Source of the DNA: Candidatus Falkowbacteria bacterium HGW-Falkowbacteria-2
Lineage (GTDB): Bacteria; Patescibacteriota; Patescibacteriia; Patescibacteriales; UBA12465
Direction: 5' to 3'
Length of the DNA stretch: 8,165 nt
NCBI GenBank assembly: GCA_002841655.1
Contig: PHAH01000031.1
Span: forward strand, 1 to 8,165
Each line of letters starts with the position of its first letter. Position 1 is the first letter of the stretch. Positions 1-6,102 of this stretch are shown piece by piece. The position numbers and the translations under genes were made by a program. Under the pieces are notes generated by a model. That model did no database searches and was not told where the DNA came from. It worked only from the letters and a program-made list of their open reading frames with translations.

Positions 1-240
1 TGGGAAAATATCAAGTTGATTACTCCGGAAAAAGACGCTATCATTAACGCGGTGGCGGTCAATCCGAAGAATTCACAAGAGTTATTCTACGTTACCAATA
101 CTACCTTTTTCCGTTCCCTTGATGGGGGCGTTACCTGGACTAGCAAGAAGTTGCCGACGACCCGCGCCGGCTCTGATCTGCTCGTTGATTTCAACAATCC
201 GAACATCATGTACATGGGGACTTTAAAGATTGATAAATAA
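1..240 (+). CDS. Asp-box (BNR) repeat protein, 3' end only
   Basis: The reading frame is open from the first base and ends at TAA (238-240), so this is the last 79 residues of a longer protein whose start lies outside the window. The visible part contains SLDGGVTW, which fits the Asp-box/BNR consensus S-x-D-x-G-x-T-W, a beta-hairpin motif repeated in sialidase-like, Ycf48-like and sortilin/Vps10-like beta-propellers. It is preceded by AVAVNPKN and FYVTNTTFFR, the usual blade pattern of a 'natural value' strand followed by an Asp-box strand. The tail, FNNPNIMYMGT then L-K-I-D-K, looks like the closing strand of a propeller. Such proteins are usually exported, but the signal region is not visible. 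Enzyme activity cannot be inferred, because Asp-boxes are structural and many family members are not sialidases. An internal TTG at 16 is an artefact of the cut, not a start. The gene ends 17 bases before frr and may share its transcript. Confidence 0.75.
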   Translation, partial: WENIKLITPEKDAIINAVAVNPKNSQELFYVTNTTFFRSLDGGVTWTSKKLPTTRAGSDLLVDFNNPNIMYMGTLKIDK

Positions 241-257
241 TTATTAAGCATAAAAAT

Positions 258-812
258 ATGAATGATTTTCTAAGTACACGCCAGGCCGATTTTGAGGGTA
301 CCGTTGATTTTTTCCGTCGCGACATCGCTTCCTTACGTACTGGACGCGCGAATCCAGCCGTGCTCGACAACATTCAAGTCGAAGCCTATGGTGTGATGAA
401 CGCCCTTAATGCTGTTGCCAATATCTCGGTGTCCGATGCCCGTAGCATTAGTATTGCTCCTTGGGATAAAACAGTCTCAAAAGCGATTGAGAAGGCCATC
501 ATTGAGGCTGATCTTGGTTTAGGGGTAATGAATGAAGGCGACAAGGTTCGCCTCACTGTCCCGGCCCTCACTGAAGAAAATCGCCGCGAGACCGTGAAGA
601 AATTGAATGAAAAAATGGAGAAGGCTCGTATTAATATCCGTCAGAAGCGTGAAGATGTGAAGAATATGATTGAAAAAGCTATGACGAATAAGGAGATATC
701 TGAAGATGATCGTTTCCGTGCCATGAAAGAGCTTGATGACTACGTCGCCAAGAAAAACGATGAGTTGAAAGAATTGAGAGACCGAAAAGAGAAGGATGTG
801 ATGGAGATATAA
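258..812 (+). CDS. frr: Ribosome recycling factor
   Basis: Ribosome recycling factor splits the post-termination ribosome together with EF-G and frees the mRNA and subunits for another round; it acts in the cytoplasm. At 184 residues it matches the family length (E. coli 185). Domain I (three-helix bundle) is formed by the N-terminal helix and by two long helices from about residue 105 to the end. Domain II (beta/alpha/beta) spans about 31-104. Landmarks are SLRTGRANP (25-33), AYG (43-45, where E. coli has YYG), LTVPALTEENRRE, and the basic RQKRED segment (128-133). The arginines of that segment align by position with E. coli R129 and R132, which contact rRNA. KEISEDD is also conserved. The ATG at 258 gives the expected N-terminus. 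No Shine-Dalgarno is seen in the AT-rich leader. The next gene, rseP, starts 15 bases after the stop, so the two are very likely co-transcribed. Identification is secure. Confidence 0.97.
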   Translation: MNDFLSTRQADFEGTVDFFRRDIASLRTGRANPAVLDNIQVEAYGVMNALNAVANISVSDARSISIAPWDKTVSKAIEKAIIEADLGLGVMNEGDKVRLTVPALTEENRRETVKKLNEKMEKARINIRQKREDVKNMIEKAMTNKEISEDDRFRAMKELDDYVAKKNDELKELRDRKEKDVMEI

Positions 813-827
813 TAATAGATTGATTTT

Positions 828-1970
828 ATGATTACTGCCTTAATATTTATCGCTGTTTTGTCCGTATTAGTATTCGGGCATGAACTTGGACATTTTTGGA
901 CTGCGCGCCGACTCGGAGTCAAAGCCGAGGAATTCGGTTTTGGCTTTCCCCCTCGTGCCATTGGCTTCTATAAGGATGTTAGCGGAAAGTGGCGTCGTCT
1001 TGTTGGTAGCAAAACAGTTGAGGATTTGCCAGCTGGTCAAGAACCGGCCGGAACTATTTATTCACTGAATTGGTTACCGATCGGCGGCTTTGTCCGCATC
1101 AAGGGGCAAGATGGCGATGGCAAACTTGATTCCGATAGTTTTGCCTCGAAGTCTCTCTGGCGTCGCGCTGTAATCTTAGCGGCCGGGGTAGTTATGAATA
1201 TCGTTTTAGCTGCTATTTTCTTGTCTGTTGGCTACATGATGGGAATGCCTGGCTCCTTGGAAGAGGCTAAGCCCTCTGCCCGTATTACTAAAGCGGAGGT
1301 CGTCATCGTTGAAACCCTACCCGAGTCACCGGCAGAAAGGGCTGGATTACAGCCAGGCGATATCATTTCGGCCGTGAACGGAGAAGCAATCGACAGTCAC
1401 GAACGTTTACAAGCATTAGTCGCCGCCAACCAAGGTCAGGATACTCTGTTCTTAGTAAAAAGCGGCGAAACCGTGAAAGAAGTCACGATTGTTCCTGAGA
1501 CGATGGCGACCACCGGTAGCGTGGGCGTTGGTGTTTCGATCTATGGATCTGGAACCGTCCAATATCCCTTCTTCATTGCTATTTGGGAGGGAATTAAGAT
1601 GACTGGAATCATGTTCTGGAGTATCATCCTTGCCTTCTATGGTCTCATTAAAGGCCTGTTCATGGGCATGGGAGCAGAAGGACAAGTAGCTGGGCCCGTT
1701 GGCATTGCAACGTTAACTGGACAGGTTGCCAGTCTCGGCTTTGCCTATCTTCTGCAATTTATGGCCCTGCTATCCTTAAATCTCGCTCTCATTAATATAT
1801 TACCGTTTCCAGCCCTTGATGGCGGACGTCTATTATTCCTCCTGATTGAAAAATTCATTGGTAGACCAGTTAGGCAATCAGTGGAGGCGATTGTCCATAC
1901 CGTTGGTTTCTGGTTGCTCATGCTCCTCATCATCTTCGTGACCTATAAAGATATCGTTCGATTGTTTTAG
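828..1970 (+). CDS. rseP: RseP-type M50 intramembrane zinc metalloprotease (site-2 protease)
   Basis: This is an inner-membrane site-2 protease that cuts transmembrane segments of substrates such as anti-sigma factors or leftover signal peptides. Its substrate here is unknown. The zinc motif HELGH lies at residues 18-22 inside the first membrane helix. The third ligand is D331 in N-x-x-P-x-x-x-LDGG (residues 323-333). Other family marks are GFGFPPR (37-43), NWLPIGGFVRI (81-91) and the second membrane helix with conserved N124 (about 114-137). There is one PDZ domain (about 153-225, with PAERAGLQPGDII), where E. coli RseP has two. Further membrane helices lie at about 250-272, 310-326 and 357-374. 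The length of 380 residues fits single-PDZ members. An extra 25-30 residues (about 48-76, rich in K, R, G and D) separate GFGFPPR from the YSLNW loop. The gene follows frr by 15 bases. In many bacteria uppS, cdsA and dxr lie between these two genes, and they are absent here. Active-site residues are intact, so it should be functional. Confidence 0.95.
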   Translation: MITALIFIAVLSVLVFGHELGHFWTARRLGVKAEEFGFGFPPRAIGFYKDVSGKWRRLVGSKTVEDLPAGQEPAGTIYSLNWLPIGGFVRIKGQDGDGKLDSDSFASKSLWRRAVILAAGVVMNIVLAAIFLSVGYMMGMPGSLEEAKPSARITKAEVVIVETLPESPAERAGLQPGDIISAVNGEAIDSHERLQALVAANQGQDTLFLVKSGETVKEVTIVPETMATTGSVGVGVSIYGSGTVQYPFFIAIWEGIKMTGIMFWSIILAFYGLIKGLFMGMGAEGQVAGPVGIATLTGQVASLGFAYLLQFMALLSLNLALINILPFPALDGGRLLFLLIEKFIGRPVRQSVEAIVHTVGFWLLMLLIIFVTYKDIVRLF

Positions 1971-2015
1971 AGCTATAGGTGAAGTTATTTGAAAATTAAC
2001 AGGTAAGGGGCGTTC

Positions 2016-2034
2016 CTGCTTGAGGCTCAAGCAG
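2016..2034 (+). repeat. Perfect 9-bp inverted repeat upstream of hpf
   Basis: The arms CTGCTTGAG and CTCAAGCAG surround a single G, so RNA here would fold into a 7-bp stem with a 5-base loop, or slightly longer. It sits in the 87-base gap between rseP and hpf, ending 23 bases before the hpf start. No run of T follows, so it is not a typical intrinsic terminator. It may be an RNA stability or processing hairpin, a protein-binding palindrome, or a leader structure affecting hpf translation. The function is unknown. Confidence 0.5.
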
Positions 2035-2057
2035 CCGGCGTCACTGCCTTGAAACAT

Positions 2058-2405
2058 ATGAATATGAAGCTCAAAGCTACCCACGTCGACATTGATGATC
2101 GCGTACGTGATTACGTGCAAGAGAAAGTCGATATGTTGGAAAAGTATCTAGGGGATACGGCGGTAGTCAATTGTGATGTTGAGCTTGGAAGATCGGTTGG
2201 TGGTCAGAATAAAGGTGATATCTACCGTGCCGAAATTAATTTACGAATACCCCGTGAAGTCCTCAGGGTAGAGAAGACAGCTTCAGACATCTTTAAGGCG
2301 ATTGATAAGGTAAAGGATCATTTGGTGGAAGTTATTGTCAGTAAGAGAGAGAAGGTTCGTGATTTAAAGAGACGGAAGCAGGCGGTGAGTAAATTTGCTG
2401 TTTAA
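2058..2405 (+). CDS. hpf: Short-form ribosome hibernation promoting factor (HPF/RaiA, S30AE family)
   Basis: A cytoplasmic protein that binds the decoding region of the 30S subunit between head and body and silences ribosomes in slow growth or stress. The 115-residue product shows the S30AE beta-alpha-beta-beta-beta-alpha pattern. Strand 1 is MNMKLKATHVDI, helix 1 is RVRDYVQEKVDMLEKYL, then come three strands (VNCDVELGRS, YRAEINLRIP, EVLRVEKTA) and helix 2 (DIFKAIDKVKDHLVEVI). A basic tail, KREKVRDLKRRKQ, probably contacts 16S rRNA. Its length resembles YfiA/RaiA (113) rather than long HPF (about 180-190), and the C-terminal dimerisation domain is absent. On family knowledge it would therefore inactivate 70S ribosomes without joining them into 100S dimers, unless a partner does so. 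ATG 2058 is chosen because it gives the usual N-terminus. TTG 2049 would add three residues, and ATG 2064 would start two residues later. No Shine-Dalgarno is visible. The gene could be read through from frr-rseP, and a strong terminator follows it. Confidence 0.93.
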   Translation: MNMKLKATHVDIDDRVRDYVQEKVDMLEKYLGDTAVVNCDVELGRSVGGQNKGDIYRAEINLRIPREVLRVEKTASDIFKAIDKVKDHLVEVIVSKREKVRDLKRRKQAVSKFAV

Positions 2406-2418
2406 ACATTATAAAATC

Positions 2419-2458
2419 AAAGCAGGCGTATATTAGGCGCCTGCTTTTTGTTTTATTT
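2419..2458 (+). terminator. Rho-independent terminator after hpf
   Basis: The arms AAAGCAGGCG (2419-2428) and CGCCTGCTTT (2438-2447) form a 10-bp stem with a 9-base loop. The downstream arm runs into a T-rich tract (TTTTTGTTTTATTT). It begins 13 bases after the hpf stop and cleanly separates the frr-rseP-hpf block from the nrd promoter. Confidence 0.93.
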
Positions 2459-2472
2459 GGCAATTTTGGTGC

Positions 2473-2501
2473 TTGTGATGATTCTCAATATATGGTATAA
2501 T
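2473..2501 (+). promoter_or_regulatory. Sigma-70-type promoter of nrdAB
   Basis: The -35 element is TTGTGA (2473-2478, four of six matches to TTGACA), followed by a 17-bp spacer and a perfect -10, TATAAT (2496-2501). The TG of an extended -10 lies at 2493-2494. Transcription would start near 2508, giving a leader of about 60 bases before the nrdA ATG. It lies just downstream of the hpf terminator, so nrdAB has its own promoter. Two NrdR-box-like palindromes overlap or flank it. Confidence 0.85.
2483..2498. promoter_or_regulatory. Candidate NrdR box 1 (overlaps the nrdAB -10)
   Basis: TCTCAATATATGGTAT matches the published NrdR-box consensus acaCwAtATaTwGtgt at 12 of 16 positions, including the core CAATATAT and the GT at positions 13-14. 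It covers the spacer and the first half of the -10 element, so a bound repressor would block RNA polymerase. The start-to-start distance to the second box is 33 bp, about three helical turns, as expected for paired NrdR sites. NrdR itself is not encoded in this window. Confidence 0.7.
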
Positions 2502-2515
2502 ACCTTAGCCTTCAA

Positions 2516-2531
2516 ACACCACATATGGTGG
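2516..2531. promoter_or_regulatory. Candidate NrdR box 2 (downstream of the nrdAB start site)
   Basis: ACACCACATATGGTGG matches the NrdR-box consensus acaCwAtATaTwGtgt at 12 of 16 positions, with both ACAC and GGTG flanks of the palindrome present. It lies about 8 bases downstream of the predicted transcription start and 17 bp after the end of box 1. The same sequence contains ACCAC/GTGGT arms (2518-2532) that could also fold in the RNA, but pairing with box 1 makes a DNA operator the better explanation. Confidence 0.72.
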
Positions 2532-2567
2532 TATGGCAATATAATAAATTATCGCATATATAACAAT

Positions 2568-5033
2568 ATGTCTACGAAAACACTTAAGGCGACGCCGCTC
2601 ACAGTTGCCGCCCCCGTTAACCTAATTAACCGCGTCAAGCCGGCTTTAGCAAATGGTTTAGAAAAATATGGCGAGCGCCTGCTTAAGGAAGCGGCACTCG
2701 CTTTTTATGATGGTATTAATGACAATGAGATTGATAAGGCCCTTATCCAAGCGGCCGCGCAGAATATAAAAGACGACATCGCCTATGACCGTCTGGCTGC
2801 TCGCTTGCAACTTTTAGCCGTATATCGTGAAGTCCTGGGCACTGATGATTTTGAATCTGCGGCGACGATGATGCGTGTCCGTTTTGCCGATTATTTAGAA
2901 GGAGGCATCAAGGGCGGACTGCTGTCTGAAAAAATGCGTCGCTATGATTGGACGCGTTTAGCGGCAGCTTTGAAGCCTGAAAATGATCAGTTATTTACCT
3001 ATACTGGTATTTCCACGCTAATGCGTCGCTACGCCTTGCGGGGAGAGAACCAACAGGCAATTGAAGTGCCACAGTATATTTGGATGCGGGTGGCGATGGG
3101 TCTCGCTTGGAATGAAGCAGAGCCAAACGAAGTCGCAATCAGCTTTTATAAGAAAATGTCCGCTCTTGAGTATATCCCTGGCGGCTCCACCAATATTAAT
3201 GCGGGCGCTGTAAAGTCACGCTTGTCTAATTGTTTCTTGATGGGCATGGAAGATAACGTTGATCATATCGGCAAAACCGTGTCTGATGTCCTAAAACTTT
3301 CCAAAGCCACCGGTGGCATCGGCCTCTCCGTGACTAAACTACGTGCCAGTGGTTCACCGATTAGTACCAATAATACTTTTTCCTCTGGACCCATCCCTTT
3401 TTTACACATCATAGACTCCGCTATCCGCGCTATTTCCCGGGCGGGCAAGAAAATGGGAGCACTTTGCTTTTACATGGAAAACTGGCACCTCGATTTTCAG
3501 GAGTATATGGACTTGAAACAAAATGCTGGTGATGACTATCGTCGCACCCGCACAGCCGATACCGCTGTCTATCTCTCGGATGAATTCATGAAGCGCGTTG
3601 AAGCTGACGGTTGGTGGTATCTATTCGATCCAAAGGAGACACCGGACTTAATTGATTTGTATGGTAGTCAATTTAGTAAGCGCTATCAGGAATATGCGGA
3701 TATGGCGGAAGCGGGGAAGATGCGGATATTTAAGAAGATGAAGGCCCGGGAGCAGTTTAGACAGATGATTGTCTCTTTGCAGGCAGCCTCACATCCTTGG
3801 ATTACCTGGAAAGACACCATTAATGTCAGAGCACTCAATAACAACACGGGGACGATTAACGGCTCTAATCTCTGCACTGAGATAACTTTGCCGGTTGATG
3901 AGAAAAATATTGCAGTTTGTAACATCATGTCCATAAATCTAGCCCGACACCTGTCTGTCGGTGGCGGACTGGATTGGGACAAGCTAAAGGACAGCGTCAC
4001 GCTTGGTATCAGGCAGCTCGATAATCTGGTTGATATTAATGAGCCGCCAGTGGCCGAAGCCATGAACTTTGATAGCCATAATCGTGCGATTGGTTTGGGT
4101 GTGATGGGTCTAGCCGAAATATTTGAGCGCCGTGGCTTCGCCTATGACAGTCCGGAGGCCTATAATCTCGCCGATGAGGTAATGGAGTTTGTCTCATATC
4201 ACGCCATTAGCGCCAGCGCTGATTTGGCAGTTGAGCGCGGTGAATATGATAATTTTGCCGGCTCCGGTTGGTCAAAGGGTTATGTGCCATATGACACACT
4301 CGATGTCTTAGAGAAGGAACGTGGCGAGAGAGTGTTAGTTGATCGTAGTTTTAAACTTGATTGGGAGAGTCTGCGCGCTCGCGTCCGTCAGGGCATGCGT
4401 AACGCGACCTTGCTCGCCATCGCCCCCACCGCCAACATCGGTCTAGTGGCTGGCACTTCCACAGGTATCGATCCTCGCTTTGCGCAGATTTTTAGTCGCA
4501 ACACCTTGGGCGGAAAATACCTTGAGCTGAATTTCAACTTGGTGAAGGAATTGGAAAAGTTGGGCATCTGGGAGGAAGTGAAGGATGATATCTTAGCTTC
4601 ATACGGTAATCTTGAATCAATTGAGAAAATTCCAGCAGAGCTGAAGGCAATGTATAAGGATTCGTTTTCAGTGAAGCCTGAGGGATTTGTTGAGGTGGCC
4701 GCTCGCGCCCAGAAATGGGTTGATCAGGCAATTAGTCGCAACATGTATCTTGAGACTCGCGACACCGATGAAATTATGGGAATCTATATCCGGGCTTGGC
4801 AGCAAGGATTAAAGACAACATATTACCTACACATGAAACCGCGTCATAATGCGGAGCAGAGCACATTGAAGGTGAATAAGAGCAATGTGTTGGGCAAGAA
4901 AGGTTTTGGAGCGGCTATGACCGCCACAGCGCCCGTCAGCTCATCAGCAGAGGCCAGTGCTCCAGCGGAACCAACGTATTCTGCCTGTCCGGTAGATCCA
5001 CAGGAGCGTGCGCAGTGTGACAGCTGCCAGTAA
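2568..5033 (+). CDS. nrdA: Class I ribonucleoside-diphosphate reductase, alpha (catalytic) subunit
   Basis: The catalytic subunit reduces ribonucleoside diphosphates to deoxyribonucleotides using a radical passed from NrdB. The 821 residues carry the full active site. C222 (SNCF) and C451 (AVCN) form the substrate-reducing pair. N434, C436 and E438 (NLCTE) match E. coli N437, the thiyl C439 and E441. Y752-Y753 (TTYYL) are the radical-transfer tyrosines. The C-terminal shuttle is C817 and C820 (CDSC), on an Ala/Ser/Pro-rich flexible tail from about residue 782. The specificity loop 2 region is near 289-300 (RAGKKMGAL), and the phosphate-binding APTAN is at 619-623. The usual N-terminal ATP-cone is absent: the protein opens with a short linker and goes straight into the Ribonuc_red_lgN domain (AFYDGI...). 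ATG 2568 is the start. A TTG at 2448 in the same frame would put the terminator tail and the promoter inside the gene. nrdB follows after 25 bases. No Shine-Dalgarno is seen. Confidence 0.95.
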   Translation: MSTKTLKATPLTVAAPVNLINRVKPALANGLEKYGERLLKEAALAFYDGINDNEIDKALIQAAAQNIKDDIAYDRLAARLQLLAVYREVLGTDDFESAATMMRVRFADYLEGGIKGGLLSEKMRRYDWTRLAAALKPENDQLFTYTGISTLMRRYALRGENQQAIEVPQYIWMRVAMGLAWNEAEPNEVAISFYKKMSALEYIPGGSTNINAGAVKSRLSNCFLMGMEDNVDHIGKTVSDVLKLSKATGGIGLSVTKLRASGSPISTNNTFSSGPIPFLHIIDSAIRAISRAGKKMGALCFYMENWHLDFQEYMDLKQNAGDDYRRTRTADTAVYLSDEFMKRVEADGWWYLFDPKETPDLIDLYGSQFSKRYQEYADMAEAGKMRIFKKMKAREQFRQMIVSLQAASHPWITWKDTINVRALNNNTGTINGSNLCTEITLPVDEKNIAVCNIMSINLARHLSVGGGLDWDKLKDSVTLGIRQLDNLVDINEPPVAEAMNFDSHNRAIGLGVMGLAEIFERRGFAYDSPEAYNLADEVMEFVSYHAISASADLAVERGEYDNFAGSGWSKGYVPYDTLDVLEKERGERVLVDRSFKLDWESLRARVRQGMRNATLLAIAPTANIGLVAGTSTGIDPRFAQIFSRNTLGGKYLELNFNLVKELEKLGIWEEVKDDILASYGNLESIEKIPAELKAMYKDSFSVKPEGFVEVAARAQKWVDQAISRNMYLETRDTDEIMGIYIRAWQQGLKTTYYLHMKPRHNAEQSTLKVNKSNVLGKKGFGAAMTATAPVSSSAEASAPAEPTYSACPVDPQERAQCDSCQ

Positions 5034-5058
5034 TTTACAAATATAAGAATATAACTAT

Positions 5059-6036
5059 ATGATTTTAGGAAGACCCTTAAACGAAGATATGCAACTACGC
5101 CCGATAAAGTATCAGTGGGCATATGATTTATATAATCAGGCGGTGGCTAACACTTGGTTCCCGCATGAAATATCTTTAGGTGAGGATTTGGAGGACTTTA
5201 AGAAGATGAGTGAAGATGAGCGTCACGCCGTTTCATTCTTAATGAGCTTCTTTAATCCCGCCGAGCTCATCGTCAATCGCTCCCTCGCCTTAGGAGTGTA
5301 TCCATATTTAAAGGCGCCAGAAACTCATCTCTATCTCGCTAAGCAGATGTGGGAGGAAGCAAATCATTCTATGGCTTTTGAGTATGTGCTAGAAACCTTC
5401 CCGCTGGACAGGGAAGTGATCTTTAAGCGACACCGCGAAACACCTTCAATCAAGGCTAAGGAAGATTATATTACTAAGTTCACTCAGCGCATGACGGAGA
5501 ATTTGGATATTGAGACTTTAGAGGGCAAGAAAGATTTTGTCCGCAATCTCATTGCCTATAACATTGTAATGGAAGGCGTTTGGTTCTATAGCGGGTTTAT
5601 GGTTGCTCTGTCATTCAGACAGAAGCAACAGCTCAAGAACTTCGCTTCGATGATTGACTGGGTGGTGCGCGATGAAAGCTTACATCTGAAATTCGGCATC
5701 AATCTCATCCTCACGATATTAGAAGAAAATCCTGATCTCAGTACACCAGAATTTGCAGCTGAGATAAAAAATATGGTGATTGAGGCGGTGGAAATGGAAG
5801 TCGCTTATAATAACGATATGTTCCCGCGGGGTATTTTGGGCTTAAATGCTGATTATGTTAATCAATATGTCCGCTATATCGCTGACAGACGTCTTGAGGA
5901 GCTTGGCTTTGAGCCGCACTATAACGATGCTAATCCGGCTCAGTGGATGGCCACGGAAACCGATACGCTACAGTTAGTTAATTTCTTCGAAACTCAGAAT
6001 ACAAACTACGAAGTAAATAACCGTGCCCATAAGTAA
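5059..6036 (+). CDS. nrdB: Class I ribonucleotide reductase beta subunit, class Ic-like (Phe at the radical-Tyr site)
   Basis: The small subunit houses the dimetal cofactor that starts radical chemistry in NrdA. Its 325 residues form the ferritin-like four-helix core. The metal ligands are all present: E69 (NPAEL), E100 and H103 (EEANH), E172 (VMEGVWFY), E206 and H209 (RDESLH). The residue at H103+4, where E. coli has the radical Y122, is F107. The first ligand is glutamate rather than E. coli's aspartate D84. Both features are those of Chlamydia trachomatis class Ic NrdB (F127, E89), which uses a Mn/Fe centre instead of a tyrosyl radical. Radical-transfer residues W33, D205 and C-terminal Y317 (eight residues from the end, as I recall for Chlamydia Y338) are kept, arguing for a working reductase rather than an R2-like oxidase. 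There is no N-terminal ATP-cone. The gene is in an operon with nrdA and ends before a bidirectional terminator. The identity of the metals is inferred, not seen. Confidence 0.95.
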   Translation: MILGRPLNEDMQLRPIKYQWAYDLYNQAVANTWFPHEISLGEDLEDFKKMSEDERHAVSFLMSFFNPAELIVNRSLALGVYPYLKAPETHLYLAKQMWEEANHSMAFEYVLETFPLDREVIFKRHRETPSIKAKEDYITKFTQRMTENLDIETLEGKKDFVRNLIAYNIVMEGVWFYSGFMVALSFRQKQQLKNFASMIDWVVRDESLHLKFGINLILTILEENPDLSTPEFAAEIKNMVIEAVEMEVAYNNDMFPRGILGLNADYVNQYVRYIADRRLEELGFEPHYNDANPAQWMATETDTLQLVNFFETQNTNYEVNNRAHK

Positions 6037-6060
6037 ATAGTTTTGTAAATAAATTAAGAA

Positions 6061-6097
6061 AATAAAAAGCCCGTTATTTAAAGCGGGCTTTTATTAT
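6061..6097. terminator. Bidirectional intrinsic terminator between nrdB and the convergent small gene
   Basis: The arms AAAAGCCCG (6065-6073) and CGGGCTTTT (6084-6092) form a 9-bp stem with a 10-base loop. On the + strand the stem ends in TTTTATTAT, and on the minus strand in TTTTTATT, so it can stop nrdAB transcripts as well as those of the minus-strand gene ending at 6103. Confidence 0.92.
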
Positions 6098-6102
6098 ACA
6101 TT

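Noticed and set aside
2016..2034. The palindrome as a terminator of frr-rseP
   Set aside because: No run of T follows the stem, and GC-rich sequence continues to the hpf start.
2049..2057. TTG start of hpf giving three more residues
   Set aside because: S30AE proteins normally begin right at the first beta strand, and ATG 2058 gives exactly that.
2448..2567. 40-residue N-terminal extension of NrdA starting at TTG 2448
   Set aside because: It would start within the U-tract of the hpf terminator and cover the extended -10 promoter and both NrdR-like boxes. Its residues are unlike any NrdA N-terminus, whereas ATG 2568 gives a normal start.
3686..4063. 125-residue minus-strand frame inside nrdA
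   Set aside because: It is antisense to conserved NrdA active-site coding sequence and has no family features, so it is a shadow of the real gene.
4905..5033. Ala/Ser/Pro-rich NrdA tail as a frameshift or fusion
   Set aside because: It ends in the expected CxxC pair (C817, C820). A flexible low-complexity linker before the shuttle cysteines is normal for class I NrdA.
4844..5122. 92-residue minus-strand frame across the nrdA-nrdB junction
   Set aside because: It overlaps two secure genes on the other strand and shows no motif.
5059..6036. NrdB as an R2-like ligand-binding oxidase or a metal-free class Ie subunit
   Set aside because: It is next to nrdA and keeps the C-terminal radical-transfer tyrosine, unlike the oxidases. 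All metal-binding glutamates are present, unlike class Ie, where they are replaced.
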